Shown here piece by piece: positions 20,496 through 21,054 of a DNA stretch of 21,054 bases. Source of the DNA: Omnitrophica bacterium RIFOXYB12_FULL_50_7 (GTDB taxonomy: Bacteria > Omnitrophota > Omnitrophia > Omnitrophales > Aquincolibacteriaceae); the NCBI GenBank assembly GCA_001804345.1, contig MHFU01000135.1, forward strand, positions 14,437-35,490, read 5' to 3'. Made by a program: the position numbers and the translations under genes. Under the pieces are notes generated by a model, which saw only the letters and a list, made by a program, of their open reading frames with translations, searched no databases and was not told the origin of the DNA. The first letter of the stretch is position 1, and each line of letters opens with the position of its first letter.

Positions 20496-20513
20496 CCCGA
20501 CAACAGCACTTCT

Positions 20514-20563
20514 AGTACAGGGTACATGGCTAGCCAAGTACCAAGTACTGTGTACTATGTACC
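20514..20563. repeat. Intergenic heptamer inverted repeat built on GTAC
   Basis: Heptamers AGTACAG and GGTACAT (20514-20527) form the left arm. AAGTACC, AAGTACT, GTGTACT and ATGTACC tile 20536-20563 exactly as the right side, separated by GGCTAGCC. It lies 18 bases after the giant ORF stop, so it could also serve as an RNA hairpin, but there is no T-run typical of a simple terminator immediately after it. Same architecture as the in-frame elements. Confidence 0.75.
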
Positions 20564-20575
20564 ATGCAAAGTTTT

Positions 20576-20581
20576 TATAAT
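20576..20581 (+). promoter_or_regulatory. Possible -10 box upstream of the mqnD-like gene
   Basis: TATAAT occurs 26 bases before the ATG at 20608. No convincing -35 hexamer is seen at the expected distance, because that position lies in the heptamer palindrome. A small inverted repeat TTATC-GT-GATAA sits between this box and the start codon. No clear Shine-Dalgarno sequence precedes the ATG. Confidence 0.3.
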
Positions 20582-20607
20582 TATCTCTTATCGTGATAAT
20601 ATTCAGC

Positions 20608-21054
20608 ATGTCTAAAACATCTCCCCAGTTAATAAGAGTCGGCCACAGCCCCGACCCTGACGACGCGTTCATGTTTTATGCGCTTGCCAAAAACAAAATC
20701 GATATGCGTGGTTTCAAGGTCGAGCATGTGATCGAGGACATTGAATCTCTGAATCAGCGGGCGCTAGGGACTGGCTCCTTTTCTGCAGGAAAAGGTGCCT
20801 GTCCCTCTCTCACTGAACGGCAAAAGGGGACAGGCACCATTTTAGAAAAACAAAATGGAGCCAGTCCCCAATCACTCGAAGTCACAGCCGTTTCTTGCCA
20901 CGCGTATGCTTACCTGGCGGATAAGTATGCCGTCATGCGTTCCGGGGCGAGTGTGGGGGATAATTATGGACCCATACTCGTTCAACGCGCAACGCGCAAC
21001 GCACAACGCAAAGACTCTATCGTTGACCGTTGCGCGTTGACCGGTGCACGTGGT
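20608..21054 (+). CDS. mqnD: MqnA/MqnD-family protein (1,4-dihydroxy-6-naphthoate synthase-like), 5' part, with two in-frame repeat insertions
   Basis: The frame from ATG at 20608 stays open to the right edge (149 codons seen). Family hallmarks are GHSPDPDDAFMFYALA near the N-terminus, then IEDIESLNQRA, EVTAVSCHAYAYLADKYAV and SGASVGDNYGP, as in the periplasmic-binding-protein-like MqnA/MqnD enzymes of the futalosine route to menaquinone. MqnD makes 1,4-dihydroxy-6-naphthoate. Between QRA and LEVTA, about 35 foreign residues are encoded by a nested palindrome (20767-20869). After GPILVQ, a heptamer-built palindrome (20980-21042) is read in frame as an Arg/Ala-rich stretch. Neither insertion contains a stop in this frame. 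The choice between MqnA and MqnD is tentative, and the gene could be inactive despite the open frame. Confidence 0.8.
   Translation, partial: MSKTSPQLIRVGHSPDPDDAFMFYALAKNKIDMRGFKVEHVIEDIESLNQRALGTGSFSAGKGACPSLTERQKGTGTILEKQNGASPQSLEVTAVSCHAYAYLADKYAVMRSGASVGDNYGPILVQRATRNAQRKDSIVDRCALTGARG
20767..20869. repeat. Nested REP-like palindrome inside the mqnD-like gene
   Basis: Outer arms GGGACTGGCTCC (20767-20778) and GGAGCCAGTCCC (20857-20868) are perfect complements. Inner arms GGTGCCTGTCCC (20794-20805) and GGGACAGGCACC (20827-20838) are also perfect complements. Each side is itself an imperfect palindrome, since the two half-sites differ at only two positions after complementing, and the left side surrounds a small hairpin at 20779-20793. 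The same pair of half-sites occurs once in the giant ORF at 1988-2042. Confidence 0.9.
20980..21042. repeat. Heptamer inverted repeat inside the mqnD-like gene
   Basis: The left arm tiles heptamers such as CGCAACG (20981-21008). The right arm at 21021-21042 carries the complements (units of the type CGTTGAC and CGTTGCG). The core units closely resemble those of the element at 19690-19761 in the giant ORF, so the two are probably the same subfamily. Confidence 0.8.

Larger units (their letters stand above)
105..19679 (+). repeat. Recurrent pentapeptide R-[S/A]-E-x-R punctuating the giant protein
   Basis: Copies or near copies start at 105, 171, 1887, 1929, 2055, 5121, 5619, 5817, 6573, 6696, 7437, 8469, 8586, 9018, 9462, 11961, 12387, 16287, 17091, 17190, 17826, 18372 and 19665. 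The consensus is Arg, Ser or Ala, Glu, Leu/Val (rarely Ile, Thr, Ala, Met), Arg; copies at 105, 1929 and 5121 deviate at one end. All lie between domains or at linker edges and none falls inside a recognised catalytic domain. Codons vary freely between copies. Confidence 0.85.

Noticed and set aside
39..20495. Giant ORF as a pure assembly artefact or chance open frame
   Set aside because: Intact catalytic motifs at many sites in one frame, and a peptide motif conserved with shuffled codons, argue that this frame is selected throughout. An assembly join between repeats cannot be excluded without reads.
20514..20563. Intergenic palindrome considered as a Rho-independent terminator of the giant gene
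   Set aside because: The stem is imperfect and AT/GC mixed, no T-run follows directly, and the same architecture occurs inside coding frames, so it is better described as a repeat. A terminator role is possible but not shown.
20855..21040. 61-residue plus-strand frame starting inside the mqnD-like repeat
   Set aside because: It lies in a different frame from the conserved mqnD residues, and its start is in the palindrome. The real gene is the frame from 20608.

Overview
The window is dominated by one uninterrupted plus-strand reading frame (39-20495, 6818 codons from the first ATG, still open to the left edge). It chains a PAS/hybrid histidine kinase, receiver domains, a UDP-glucose-dehydrogenase pair and an alpha-glucan-phosphorylase-like domain with many unrecognised helical and membrane segments. 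The start of an MqnA/MqnD-family gene (20608 to the right edge) follows on the same strand. Very large ORFs, a futalosine-type menaquinone gene, and linkers built from translated small palindromes suggest an uncultivated bacterium of the Omnitrophota (OP3) type. This assignment is inference; no marker gene is present.

Layout: 39-1880 two helical regions of unknown function around a Pro/Ala linker; 1887-2069 repeat-filled linker; 2151-5100 membrane sensor kinase with four PAS domains, HisKA/HATPase and a receiver; 5217-5600 second receiver; 5619-5831 repeat-filled linker; 5877-6545 duplicated helical domain; 6573-6710 linker; 6720-8460 unknown, with two membrane segments near the end; 8469-8600 linker; 8690-9010 small membrane-like segment; 9018-9476 a block whose minus strand carries a convincing overlapping pair of tiny membrane-protein genes; 9540-11865 an intact UDP-glucose dehydrogenase followed by a second half-copy without its catalytic cysteine; 11976-12386 unknown; 12402-16286 divergent glycogen/alpha-glucan phosphorylase plus C-terminal extension; 16302-17090 unknown helical; 17091-17204 linker; 17211-18359 tandem degenerate receiver domains; 18387-19664 coiled coil plus one membrane segment; 19690-19875 two heptamer-built palindromes; 19880-20492 unknown C-terminal domain; 20514-20563 another heptamer palindrome in the intergenic gap; then the mqnD-like gene.

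A short peptide motif, R-[S/A]-E-x-R, recurs about 23 times in this frame and almost always sits between domains. Its codons are fully shuffled (all six Arg codons, five Ser codons, both Glu codons), so the motif is defined at protein level. Pairs of it bracket the non-protein-like linkers, which consist of small palindromes. The same kinds of palindrome lie in frame inside the neighbouring mqnD-like gene. The window therefore looks like a polyprotein or mega-fusion punctuated by a recurrent pentapeptide, in a genome that tolerates stop-free palindromic insertions in coding sequence.
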